Shown here piece after piece: positions 35,127 through 44,182 of a stretch of 64,000 bases of DNA (positions are counted from its first letter, which is position 1; each line of letters opens with the position of its first letter). The DNA is from Stutzerimonas kunmingensis (GTDB lineage: Bacteria; Pseudomonadota; Gammaproteobacteria; Pseudomonadales; Pseudomonadaceae). Where the stretch lies: positions 3,844,001 through 3,908,000 of the forward strand of contig NZ_CP090366.1 of NCBI RefSeq assembly GCF_021432085.1, written 5' to 3'. Made by a program: the position numbers and the translations under genes. The notes beneath the pieces are model-generated. The model did not search any database. It saw nothing but the letters and a program-made list of their open reading frames with translations, and had not been told where the DNA came from.

Positions 35127-35999
35127 ATGAAACGCAAGCAATCGATCAGTCAGATTCGCTGGGACCTGGCGCTGCGCTACCGGCTGATCGAGACCATCGC
35201 CTGGTGGGAAGGCCGCCTGACCACGGGCCACCTGATGCAGAGTTTCGGCATCAGCCGCCAGCAGGCATCGAAGGACATCAACACCTACCTGAACGAACAT
35301 GAGCCCAAAAACCTGACATATGACCGCCACCTGAAGGGCTACAAGCCGACCAAAGGCTTCCAGCCGCTGTTCATCGACGGCAGCGCCAGCGCCTATCTGC
35401 ATTTACTCGACCAGAACCGTGTGCGCGCCCCGCATATCGAGGGCCTGGCGCTGGCCTACGCGCATACCGAGGTACTGCAGGTGCCGGACCGCAGCATCCG
35501 CCCCGAGGTGCTGCGGCCGATCCTGCAGGCCTGTCGCGAGGGGCTGCGGCTGGAGAGCGAGTACGTCTCGCTGGCCAATCCCGAGGTGGAAATCCGCGTG
35601 ATGGCGCCGCACACGCTGGTGTTCACCGGCATGCGCTGGCATGTGCGCGCCTACTGCGAGAAGAACCGCGAATACCGCGACTTCGTGCTCAGCCGCTTCC
35701 GCGGCGAGCCAGACCTGATGGATGAAAGCGAACACACCCGCGAGCAGGACGAGGCATGGAACACGCCGGTGACGGTGCTGATCGAGCCGGACGCGCGACT
35801 GAGCCCGGCGCAGAAGACGATCATCGAGGTTGACTTCGGCATGGTCGAGGGCCAGCTGCCGGTGGAGACGCGCGGAGCGCTGGTGCAGTACGTGCTGCAG
35901 CGCTTCGGCATCGACCCGAACACCGTGCAGGCCAATGCGGCGGCGCAGCAGCTGCAGGTGGGGAATCTGCAGGCGTTGAAGGGGTGGTTGTACTCGTGA
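35127..35999 (+). CDS. WYL domain transcriptional regulator
   Basis: A 290-residue regulator. The N-terminal winged helix (LIETIAWWEGRLTTGHLM, then FGISRQQASKDIN) is followed by a WYL domain near residues 125-200 (EYVSLANPEVEIRVMAPHTL, then RWHVRAYCEKNREYRDFVLSR) and a C-terminal WCX-like part (VDFGMVEGQLPVETRGALV). This architecture matches BrxR/CapW-type regulators that sense nucleic-acid ligands and often control phage defence. No defence operon is adjacent: a non-coding element and sbcDC follow. Confidence 0.87.
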   Translation: MKRKQSISQIRWDLALRYRLIETIAWWEGRLTTGHLMQSFGISRQQASKDINTYLNEHEPKNLTYDRHLKGYKPTKGFQPLFIDGSASAYLHLLDQNRVRAPHIEGLALAYAHTEVLQVPDRSIRPEVLRPILQACREGLRLESEYVSLANPEVEIRVMAPHTLVFTGMRWHVRAYCEKNREYRDFVLSRFRGEPDLMDESEHTREQDEAWNTPVTVLIEPDARLSPAQKTIIEVDFGMVEGQLPVETRGALVQYVLQRFGIDPNTVQANAAAQQLQVGNLQALKGWLYS

Positions 36000-36057
36000 G
36001 GGCTTGTGGGCCCGGTCTTGGCCGCGAAGGGCGTCGGCACGGAATTCAGTATGTGAG

Positions 36058-36802
36058 CGCCGCGCTTTCCTCGGCATTTAGCTCAGGTTTCGCCCTGCTG
36101 GGCGACTTACTTTTTTCAGTCACGAAAAAAGTAAGCAAAAACGCTTGCCCCTGCATCCGGCCCGTCGCTTCGCGACGGGTTCGTTCGCTACGCCGCCGCT
36201 CCGAGGGTCGCCGTACAAGGGCCATCCATGGCCCTTTACGGCTCTCGCGGCATCCATGCCGCTCGCCCCTCTCCACGACGGCTCCGCTCACCCTCCTGAA
36301 GGGGCGACTGGTGCCGCCTGCTCGCTCGTGCAAAAAACACCAAACTGAGACTACTGCCGGGACCTTACAGGCAGTTCTGCCCCTATTTCTCGCCCGAGAT
36401 GTCGGGTGGATACCTACGCAGAGTTTTCCACCGCAGGCTACAAGTAAGTTCTTGCCGGGACTGGGCAGATTAATTTGCAAACCGGCAGGTAAGCTTCGCG
36501 TTACCCACCGTACGGAACCACTTAGAAACTTCCAGTCGGCTCGGACCCCTGCCCCCGTCAGAAGGCCGAGTGGATGCGTTGCGCAGGGGGGCGCGAGGCA
36601 TGGACGCCGAGCGAGGAGCGAAGGGACAGGGATGTCCCTTCGCGACGACCCCCGGAGCGGCGCCGGAGGGAGGGGAGTTTTGCGAAGCAAAACACGGATG
36701 TCGGGGTGGCCTTCTTTTTGGTTACTTTTTCTTGGCCAAGCAAGAAAAAGTGACGCGCCGTGCAAGGCGCAACCTGTAGTCCGGGCCGAGGAAAGCGCGG
36801 CG
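36058..36802. repeat. 745-bp palindromic element with 18-bp terminal inverted repeats
   Basis: The ends are perfect 18-bp inverted repeats: left CGCCGCGCTTTCCTCGGC, right its reverse complement (36785-36802). Similarity between the arms continues inward for about 75 bp with mismatches. Just inside are two hairpins: 36106-36135 (CTTACTTTTTT arms, 11 bp) and 36721-36754 (GTTACTTTTTCTTG-type arms, one mismatch). The interior has more hairpins, such as 36161-36179 and 36217-36236. No credible gene lies inside; open frames have no matching start signals or known domains. This accounts for most of the 918-bp gap between the WYL gene and sbcD. Confidence 0.75.
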
Positions 36803-36917
36803 CGCCCAAACCGTCCGCCGAAGCCCACGACAGAAGCCTTACATCCGACGCAACCACCCGCCGCCCATCCCACGCCAGCGGTTCGCCACTGCACCCGCCC
36901 ACAATGAGCCTGAGCCC

Positions 36918-38153
36918 ATGCGCCTGATCCACACCTCCGACTGGCACCTCGGCCAGACCCTCCACGGCCAGGACCGCGACTACGAACACGCACAATTCCT
37001 CGCCTGGCTGCTCGACCAGCTGGTCGCCCACCGCGCCGACGCCCTGCTGATCGCCGGCGACGTGTTCGACACGGTCAATCCGCCACTCAAGGCCCAGGAG
37101 CGCCTCTACGACTTCATCGTCCGCGCCCACGAAAAGCTCCCGCAGCTGGACATCGTGATGATCGCCGGCAACCACGATTCGGGCGGGCGCATCGAGCTGC
37201 CAGCACCGCTAATGAGGCGCCTCAACGCCCATGCCGTGGGACGCATCAGCTGGGTCGCCGAGGGCCAGCTGGATCACCAGCGTCTGCTCGTACCGCTGCA
37301 TAACGCCAATGGCAACACCGCCGCCTGGTGTCTCACCCTGCCCTTCCTGCGTCCGGCCGAAGTCACCGGAATGACGCTGGGCGACGACTACATGGCCGGC
37401 ATCCGTCAGGTCCACGAGCGGCTGATCGCTGCCGCCGAATCCGCACGCCAGCCCGGCCAGGCGCTGGTCGCCATGAGCCACGCACACATGGCCGGCGGCG
37501 CGGTGTCGGAGGAGTCCGAGCGCAATATCGTTATCGGCAGCGCCGAAGCGCTGCCGGCCAGTCTGTTCCCCGAGTCCGTCGCCTACGTCGCCCTTGGCCA
37601 TCTGCACAAGCCGCAGCAGGTCGCCGGGCAGGCGCGCATCCGCTACAGCGGCTCGCCGCTGCCGCTGTCCTTTGCCGAGGTCAATTACCCGCATCAGGTG
37701 CTGCTGGTCGAACTGGACGGCGACCAATTGAAAAACGTCGAACAGCTGCCGGTGCCGCGCGCGGTGGAGATGATCCGCATCGGCCGCGCCCCGCTAGCCG
37801 ACGTGATCACCGCGCTGGAGGCGCTGCCGCCCACCGGCCTGTTCGACGAACACCTGCCCTGGCTGGAGGTACGCGTGCTGCTCGACGAACCGCTGCCGGA
37901 CCTGCGCCAGCGCATCGAAACCGCGATAACCGGCAAGGCCTGCCGGCTGGTGCGCATCGCCAGCGAATACGCCGGCAAGCGCGGAGAGACTGAATCGGAA
38001 GTGCTGCTCGGCCTCGACCAGATCACCCCGCAGGAGCTGTTCGCCCGCGCCTGGGAAGAACAGTACGGCAACCCGGCGGACGAGCAGGCGCTGGACGATT
38101 TCGCCACTTTGCTGCAACGGGTCGAGTTCGCCCATGAGGAGGACGATCGATGA
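36918..38153 (+). CDS. sbcD: Exonuclease SbcD, nuclease subunit of SbcCD
   Basis: A 411-residue Mre11-type phosphoesterase. Metal-site motifs in order are HTSDWHLGQ, AGDVFDT, AGNHDSGGR, MSHAHMAGG and LGHLHKPQ. With SbcC it cleaves hairpins and protein-blocked ends. The frame has no strong ribosome site at 36918, but the N-terminus MRLIHTSDWHLG is canonical. Its end overlaps sbcC by 4 bp (ATGA). Confidence 0.96.
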   Translation: MRLIHTSDWHLGQTLHGQDRDYEHAQFLAWLLDQLVAHRADALLIAGDVFDTVNPPLKAQERLYDFIVRAHEKLPQLDIVMIAGNHDSGGRIELPAPLMRRLNAHAVGRISWVAEGQLDHQRLLVPLHNANGNTAAWCLTLPFLRPAEVTGMTLGDDYMAGIRQVHERLIAAAESARQPGQALVAMSHAHMAGGAVSEESERNIVIGSAEALPASLFPESVAYVALGHLHKPQQVAGQARIRYSGSPLPLSFAEVNYPHQVLLVELDGDQLKNVEQLPVPRAVEMIRIGRAPLADVITALEALPPTGLFDEHLPWLEVRVLLDEPLPDLRQRIETAITGKACRLVRIASEYAGKRGETESEVLLGLDQITPQELFARAWEEQYGNPADEQALDDFATLLQRVEFAHEEDDR

Positions 38154-41100
38154 AAATCCTCGCCATCCGTCTGAAGAACCTGGCCTCCTTGGCCGGCGAA
38201 CAGATCATCGATTTCACCGCCGAACCCCTGGCCAGCGCCGGACTGTTCGCCATCACCGGGCCTACAGGTGCCGGCAAGAGCACCATTCTCGACGCCCTAT
38301 GCCTGGCGCTGTTCGGCAGCACGCCACGGCTCGACAGCGTCTCACCGCTGAACAAGGTTCCCGACGTCGAAACCGAGATCGGAGGTGGCGACGAGCGCAA
38401 CCTGCTGCGCCGCGGTTGCGGCAGCGGCTACGCAGAAGTGGATTTCGTCGGCGTCGACGGCCACCGCTACCGCGCGCGCTGGGAGGTCAGGCGTGCCAAA
38501 GAGAAGATCGACGGCAAACTGCAGGCCAGCAGCCAGAGCCTCACGGATCTCGACAGTGGCACGCTCCTGGCCAGCGGCAAGAAACTCGAATTTCGAGCGC
38601 TGCTCGAAGCCCGTCTTGGGCTGAATATGGCTCAATTCACCCGCGCCGTACTGCTGGCGCAAAGCGAATTTTCTGCCTTCCTCAAGGCAAAGGACGACGA
38701 ACGCGGCAGCTTGCTGGAAAAGCTCACCGATACCGGCCTCTACAGTCGCCTCGGCCAGGCCGCCTTCGAGGCCGCCAAGCAGGCGAAGGAAGGCCTGACT
38801 CACCTGGAACAGCAGGCCGGCGGCCTGCAACCGCTGGAGCCCGAGCAGCGTGACGTACTGGAGCGCGAACATCAGGCCCAGCTCGAAAAACTGAAGAAGC
38901 TGCAACAGCAGCTCAAGGAGCTGGAAGCCCAGCGGCAATGGCTGAGCGAACTGCAGCGCCTGGAAAACGAGCGCGAAGCGGCACGCCAGCAGCTGCAGGA
39001 CGCCGAAGACGAGCGCGAGAGCCTGACTGAGGCCCGCCGTATTCTCGACCTGTTCGAACGGCTCGCACCGCAGCGCCACCGATTTCTGCGCCAGCAGGAA
39101 CTCGAACCGCTGCTGGGCAAAGCCGCCGACAGCCTCGCTCGCCTGCAGCACGAGGCACAAAGCCTGCAGCAACGTCTCGACACCTTGCAGAGCGAGTGCG
39201 AAGCGGCCGGCAACGACCTGCGTGCGGCCGAACAGGCGCGCCAGGCAGCCGAGCCCAGGCTTGCGCAAGCGCGCCGTGAAGAAGAACGCCTACAGCATCT
39301 GAACGCCGACCTCGCCTCGATCCGCGAAGAAAGCGTCCAGGCCGATGCCGCGGCGAGCACCGGCGAGGCAACGCTCAAGCAGCTCGGCGAGCAGCAACAG
39401 CGCGCCGCCGAACAGCTAGCAACGCTGACGCAGCAATTCGAGACGAGCGCAGCGCTGCAACCACTTTGTGCAGCCTGGGGCGGTTACCGTCCGCGTCTGC
39501 AACAGGCCGTGCAGCTGGCGGCACGGCTGCAGCAAGGTCAGGGCGAACTCCCGGCACTGGAAGCGCAGGCCAAGGCTGCCGAAACCCGGCAAAGCCAGGC
39601 GCGCGAGGCGCTGGACAATCTGCAACGCGAGCGCGACAGCGATCTAGGGCTGGCCGAACAGCTGGCCGGTCTGCATCGACAGCTCGACGAATGGCGCCAG
39701 GCCGAGCGCGAAACCGAGGCCCTGCGCGAACTCTGGGCGCAGCAGCTCACGCTCACCGCCAGCCAGCGCGAACTGAGCGACGCCCACATCCGCCAGCAGG
39801 CCGAGCTGGACAGCCTGGTACCGCAGGGCAAACAGCTTCGCAGTGACCGTGATGCTGCCGAGCAGGCGCTCAAGGTCACGCTCGCCCTGCTCGAACGCCA
39901 ACGCCTGGCACGCAGCGAGAATGTCGAAGCGCTGCGTGCGGCGCTCGTCTCCGGCGAGCCCTGCCCGGTCTGCGGCAGCGACGAGCATCCCTGGCAGCAC
40001 ACCGAAGCGCTGGTCGCCAGTCTCGACCGCCACGACAACAGCGAGGCCGCGCGTGCGCAGCAGGCGCTACAGGAACAGGATCAGCGTCTGCAGGAGCTGC
40101 GCGATCGCCATGTCGCGCTCAGCACGCAGTTGCGCCAGACGCAACAACGCCAGGGCGAAGTCGAGGCGCAGCTGCAGGCCCTGGCACCGCGCCTGCTCGC
40201 CCTGCCCGCACACTCGCGATTGCTTGAGCAGCCGGAAGCCGAGCGTTCGCAATGGCTGGAAGCGCAGCTGACGACACTCAAAAACCAGATCGCCAACGCC
40301 AGCCAGCGTCAGCAGCAACTGCTCGCGCTGCAACAGCGCAGCGAAACCCTGCAGCAGGCCTGGCAGGCCGCGCGCGAAGCCTGTGTCGAGGCGACTCAAC
40401 AACTCGCCCGCCAGCACGATGCCCTGGCCCGCGACAGCCAACAGCTCGACGAGGAGCTGGCGGCCTTCGCCGAACTGTTGCCCGTCGAGCAACTGCAGCG
40501 CTGGCGTGAAAATCCGGCGCAGACCTTTCTGCAGTTGGACGTCAGCATCGCCACGCGACTACAGCAACTGCAGGCGCAGACCGAGCTGGCCGAGGAGCTA
40601 CGCCAGTGCGAGCAGCGCCGCAGCGACGAACAGCTGCAGCAGCGCCATCGCCAGGAGAAACAGGCAAGCTGCAGCGCGCGGCTGACTGAGCGCGAGAAGC
40701 TGCTGCTGGCCTGCCAGCAGGAGCTGCGTACCAGCCTTGGCGAGCAAACCAGCGCCAGCGCCTGGCAACGGCAGCTGGACGCGACCATCCAGGCTGCGCG
40801 GCAAACCCAGGCCGAGATCGATCGGCAGCTCAACGAGAGCAAGCTTGGCCTGACGCGGCTGCACAGCGAGCAGCAGAACTGTCGCCAGCGCCAAGCCGAA
40901 CTGGAACAGGAACGCGACGCGCTGAATGCGGAACTGGCCACCTGGCGCACCAGCCACCCGCAGCTGGACGACGCCACCCTCGCCCAGCTGCTGCACATGG
41001 ATGACCAGCTGATTGCCGAGGCGCGCCAGCGCCTGCAACAGAACGCCGAAACCCTGACCCGCTGTCGCGAGCGTCTGGACGGCTGCCTCAGTCGCCTGAA

Positions 41101-41803
41101 CACGCACAAACTGCAGCAGGCCGAAACGCCGGACATCGAACGGCTGCAGCAGCGCCATGCCGAGCAACTGCAGCAGTGCGAGCAGGCCGACCAGCGCTGC
41201 GCGGAAACCCGCGCTCAGCTGATCGACGACGACAAGCGCCGCAGCCAGAGCCAGGCGTTGCTCGCACAGATCGACGCCGCACGGGCCGAGCATCAGCGCT
41301 GGGGGCGCATCGCCGCCTTGATCGGCTCCAGCGACGGCGGCGCCTTCCGCAAGATCGCCCAGGCCTACAACCTCGATCTGCTGGTGCAGCACGCCAATGT
41401 GCAGCTGCGCCAACTGGCCCGGCGCTACCGGCTCAAGCGCGGCGGCAGCCCGCTGGGCCTACTGGTCATGGATACCGAGATGGGCGACGAGCTGCGCTCG
41501 GTGCATTCGCTGTCCGGCGGCGAGACCTTCCTCGTTTCGCTGGCCCTGGCGCTGGGCCTGGCCTCGATGGCCTCGAGCAAGCTCAGGATCGAGTCGCTAT
41601 TTATCGATGAAGGCTTCGGCAGCCTCGACCCCGAGTCGCTGCAGATCGCCATGGACGCACTGGATTCGCTGCAGGCCCAGGGCCGCAAGGTGGCGGTGAT
41701 CTCCCATGTGGCGGAAATGCACGAGCGCATTCCGGTGCAGATTCAGGTGCAGCGCCAAGGCAACGGGCAGAGCGCGCTGCGCATCGTCGGCGGACCATCG
41801 TAG
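38150..41803 (+). CDS. sbcC: Exonuclease SbcC, ATPase subunit of SbcCD
   Basis: A 1217-residue Rad50-type SMC protein. The N-terminal Walker A is ITGPTGAGKST. Very long Gln/Glu/Arg/Leu-rich coiled coils flank a central zinc hook CPVC at about residue 604. The C-terminal lobe has the signature HSLSGGETFLVSLALALGLA and Walker B LFIDEGFGSLD. It is coupled to sbcD. The length is somewhat above E. coli SbcC (1048), with the extra residues in the coiled coil. Confidence 0.96.
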   Translation: MKILAIRLKNLASLAGEQIIDFTAEPLASAGLFAITGPTGAGKSTILDALCLALFGSTPRLDSVSPLNKVPDVETEIGGGDERNLLRRGCGSGYAEVDFVGVDGHRYRARWEVRRAKEKIDGKLQASSQSLTDLDSGTLLASGKKLEFRALLEARLGLNMAQFTRAVLLAQSEFSAFLKAKDDERGSLLEKLTDTGLYSRLGQAAFEAAKQAKEGLTHLEQQAGGLQPLEPEQRDVLEREHQAQLEKLKKLQQQLKELEAQRQWLSELQRLENEREAARQQLQDAEDERESLTEARRILDLFERLAPQRHRFLRQQELEPLLGKAADSLARLQHEAQSLQQRLDTLQSECEAAGNDLRAAEQARQAAEPRLAQARREEERLQHLNADLASIREESVQADAAASTGEATLKQLGEQQQRAAEQLATLTQQFETSAALQPLCAAWGGYRPRLQQAVQLAARLQQGQGELPALEAQAKAAETRQSQAREALDNLQRERDSDLGLAEQLAGLHRQLDEWRQAERETEALRELWAQQLTLTASQRELSDAHIRQQAELDSLVPQGKQLRSDRDAAEQALKVTLALLERQRLARSENVEALRAALVSGEPCPVCGSDEHPWQHTEALVASLDRHDNSEAARAQQALQEQDQRLQELRDRHVALSTQLRQTQQRQGEVEAQLQALAPRLLALPAHSRLLEQPEAERSQWLEAQLTTLKNQIANASQRQQQLLALQQRSETLQQAWQAAREACVEATQQLARQHDALARDSQQLDEELAAFAELLPVEQLQRWRENPAQTFLQLDVSIATRLQQLQAQTELAEELRQCEQRRSDEQLQQRHRQEKQASCSARLTEREKLLLACQQELRTSLGEQTSASAWQRQLDATIQAARQTQAEIDRQLNESKLGLTRLHSEQQNCRQRQAELEQERDALNAELATWRTSHPQLDDATLAQLLHMDDQLIAEARQRLQQNAETLTRCRERLDGCLSRLNTHKLQQAETPDIERLQQRHAEQLQQCEQADQRCAETRAQLIDDDKRRSQSQALLAQIDAARAEHQRWGRIAALIGSSDGGAFRKIAQAYNLDLLVQHANVQLRQLARRYRLKRGGSPLGLLVMDTEMGDELRSVHSLSGGETFLVSLALALGLASMASSKLRIESLFIDEGFGSLDPESLQIAMDALDSLQAQGRKVAVISHVAEMHERIPVQIQVQRQGNGQSALRIVGGPS

Positions 41804-41833
41804 GGGTGCGCTCCGCGCACCGCATGCACCGAG

Positions 41834-41911
41834 CGTAGGTTGGGTTGAGGAGCGAAGCGACGAAGCCCAACACGTTCCAGTTGGGCTTCGCTGTGCTCAG
41901 CACCAACCTAC
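41834..41911. repeat. Inverted pair of a second REP-like family
   Basis: The left arm begins GTAGGTTGGGTTGAG and ends GAAGCCCAAC. The right arm begins TTGGGCTTCGC and ends CACCAACCTAC. It differs from the GTAGGGTGGATAAC family. It lies directly after sbcC. Confidence 0.65.
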
Positions 41912-41995
41912 CCGGGAGCGTCCGCCCTTTGTCATTGCGCGCTTTCATCCGCTTGTGTTTCGCCGCGCCCGGCCGTATGGTTCGCGCGTTTTCCT

Positions 41996-42192
41996 ATCCG
42001 CCCAGGTGTGCACGACCGCAAGGTCCGCATTAAACGGGAAGCCGGTGCGCTCGATGAGCAAGGCCGGCGCTGCCCCCGCAACGGTAATCGACCGCGATCC
42101 TCAGGGATCGCCGTCCGCTCCACAGCCACTGTGTTCCGACATGGGAAGGTGAGCGTGATGCGTGTCGAAAGCCCGGAGACCGGCCTGACGGA
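41996..42192 (+). promoter_or_regulatory. Cobalamin (AdoCbl) riboswitch upstream of btuB
   Basis: Conserved elements appear in order: GGGAAGCCGGTGCG, GCTGCCCCCGCAACGG with TAA after it, AGCCACTG, GGGAAGG, and the B12 box AGCCCGGAGACCGGCC. The layout is that of the class I cobalamin riboswitch. The limits are approximate. It should shut down btuB when coenzyme B12 is abundant. Confidence 0.95.
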
Positions 42193-42264
42193 TTCGACTG
42201 GTGTTGCGGAGGGCAGCACCGTCAAGCGCTGCTGCCCGTCATCCCCCGCGCTTGTTCCTGCCCT

Positions 42265-42290
42265 CCTCAAAAGTCTGCGATCTTTTGAGG
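42265..42290 (+). promoter_or_regulatory. RBS-sequestering hairpin of the btuB leader
   Basis: Perfect 9-bp arms CCTCAAAAG and CTTTTGAGG. The GAGG of the 3' arm is the Shine-Dalgarno of btuB, 10 nt before its ATG. This is the likely translational expression platform of the riboswitch. Confidence 0.7.
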
Positions 42291-42300
42291 AATTCCTAGA

Positions 42301-44160
42301 ATGAAACTGTCCCGACTTGCCCTGGCCGTAGCGCTGCTGCCCGGCGTGCAGGTGTTTGCTGTTGAGCAGGAGCTGCCAAGCATGCTCATTACCTCCGCCC
42401 GCCAGGCTGAACCCCGCGCCCAGGCGACGGCAGCCAATACCGTATTCACTCGCGCCGATATCGAACGGCTACAAGCCCGCAGCGTGCCCGAGCTGCTGCG
42501 GCGTGTGCCAGGCGTACAGGTGAGCAGCCCTGGAGGTGTGGCTTCGCTGTCGCTGCGCGGCACCGGCACCGCGCAAACACTGGTGCTGGTCGACGGCCAA
42601 CGCATTGCCTCGGCCACCAGCGGTTTCGCCCGCCTCGACTACCTGGCTATCGACAACATCGAGCGTGTCGAAGTGATCCGTGGCCCGCGCTCCTCGCTTT
42701 ACGGTGCAGATGCCATTGGTGGCGTCATCCAGATCTTTACCCGTGGCGGCAAAACCGGAATAAACCCGGAAGTCCGCTTGGCCGCCGGCAGCGACCAGAC
42801 CTTCCAGCGCAGCCTGAGCCTGGCAGCCGGAACGGAGCAGACCCGTGTCCATCTAGGCGCCAGCCTCGATGAGCGCGGCGGCTTCGATATCACCCGCGAC
42901 AACCGCGGCGCCGACCGGGACAACGATGGCCAGCGCAACAAGGCCTTGCACCTGAAGCTGGATCACCAGTTCGATGCAGACTGGAAGGCCGGCTTGAGTC
43001 TCAACGACCAGCGCGGCAAGAACGAGTACGACGATGCCTACGAGTTTGCTCCGGGCGCACCGCAGGACGAGTTTCGCGTCAGCAGCTACAGCGGCTACCT
43101 GGACGGCCAGCTAAGCGGCATCTGGAACAGCCGTCTGGAGCTGGGCCGCAGCTTCGATCGCAACCACGCGGTCGGCTCCAATTACAACGACGGTCTGCTG
43201 GAGACCACTCGCCACTCCGCGGCCTGGATCAACCGAGTGCAACTGAGCGAGCGCCAGCAGCTGAGCGTGGGCAGCGACTGGTACGAAGACCGACTCGACG
43301 CCACCACGGCCTACCAGGAAGACAGTCGCGACAATCTCGCTTTCTTTGCCCAGCACAGCTACCAGGGCGAAAGCTTCGGCACCGAGCTGGGTCTGCGTCA
43401 CGACGACAACCAGCAGTTCGGCAGCCACAACAGCTGGAACGCAGCATTCAGCCTGCCGGTAGGTCAGTCGCAGCGCTGGATTCTGATCTATGGCGAAGGC
43501 TTCCGCGCCCCGACGTTCACCGACCTTTACGCACCGCCCGCCTGGGGGCCGAACCCCGACCTGCAGCCGGAGACTTCGAAGACCTACGAATTGCAATGGC
43601 GCGCTGAATTCGACGAGACCCAGCTGGAAGCCGCGCTTTATCGTACCGACGTCGAAGACATGATTGCCTGGGGTGGAACCCGGATGGAAAACGTCAGCCA
43701 GGCACGGATCAACGGTTTCGAAGCCAGTGCGGCGCGCGAACTGCTGGGGTGGCAAGCGAGCCTCGGCGTGAGCATTATCGATCCGCGCGATCGGGACAGC
43801 GGACGGGTACTACAACGTCGCGCCAAGCGCTCGCTGAGCCTGGATGTGGATCGCCAATTCGGCGCATTCGGCGTCGGCGCGTCCTGGCAGGCCTTCAGCC
43901 AGCGCTTCGACGACAGCGCGTTCAATTCAAACTACGATTCTGAGCGCACCACAATCCCTGGGTATGCCGTGCTGAACCTTCGCACGAGCTGGCAGGCGAC
44001 ACCCGAGCTGCGCTGGGAAGCCAAATTGGACAACGTGCTGGACAAGGACTATCACCTGGCGCTGTACCAGCGCGAATTCGCCAACATGGACAGCGCCTAC
44101 GGATACAAGGAGCAGGGCCGCACCGCACTGTTCGCCGTCACCTGGACTCCCTCGCTGTAG
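42301..44160 (+). CDS. btuB: TonB-dependent vitamin B12 receptor BtuB
   Basis: A 619-residue outer-membrane receptor with a signal peptide (cleavage near QVFA), a TonB-box-like segment (SMLITSARQ), a plug domain (VPELLRRVPGVQVSS, then VEVIRGPRSSLYGADAIGG) and a 22-strand barrel ending in an aromatic-rich terminus (ALFAVTWTPSL). Identity as BtuB rests on the cobalamin riboswitch directly upstream, the length close to E. coli BtuB and btuF next door. Import needs TonB/ExbBD energy. Confidence 0.93.
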   Translation: MKLSRLALAVALLPGVQVFAVEQELPSMLITSARQAEPRAQATAANTVFTRADIERLQARSVPELLRRVPGVQVSSPGGVASLSLRGTGTAQTLVLVDGQRIASATSGFARLDYLAIDNIERVEVIRGPRSSLYGADAIGGVIQIFTRGGKTGINPEVRLAAGSDQTFQRSLSLAAGTEQTRVHLGASLDERGGFDITRDNRGADRDNDGQRNKALHLKLDHQFDADWKAGLSLNDQRGKNEYDDAYEFAPGAPQDEFRVSSYSGYLDGQLSGIWNSRLELGRSFDRNHAVGSNYNDGLLETTRHSAAWINRVQLSERQQLSVGSDWYEDRLDATTAYQEDSRDNLAFFAQHSYQGESFGTELGLRHDDNQQFGSHNSWNAAFSLPVGQSQRWILIYGEGFRAPTFTDLYAPPAWGPNPDLQPETSKTYELQWRAEFDETQLEAALYRTDVEDMIAWGGTRMENVSQARINGFEASAARELLGWQASLGVSIIDPRDRDSGRVLQRRAKRSLSLDVDRQFGAFGVGASWQAFSQRFDDSAFNSNYDSERTTIPGYAVLNLRTSWQATPELRWEAKLDNVLDKDYHLALYQREFANMDSAYGYKEQGRTALFAVTWTPSL

Positions 44161-44182
44161 CAGCGTCTACCGGCGCGCCCGC

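Noticed and set aside
36046..36993. Hypothetical proteins inside the 36.06-36.80 kb element on either strand
   Set aside because: They lie across inverted repeats and hairpins, are compositionally odd, and have no start signals or domains.
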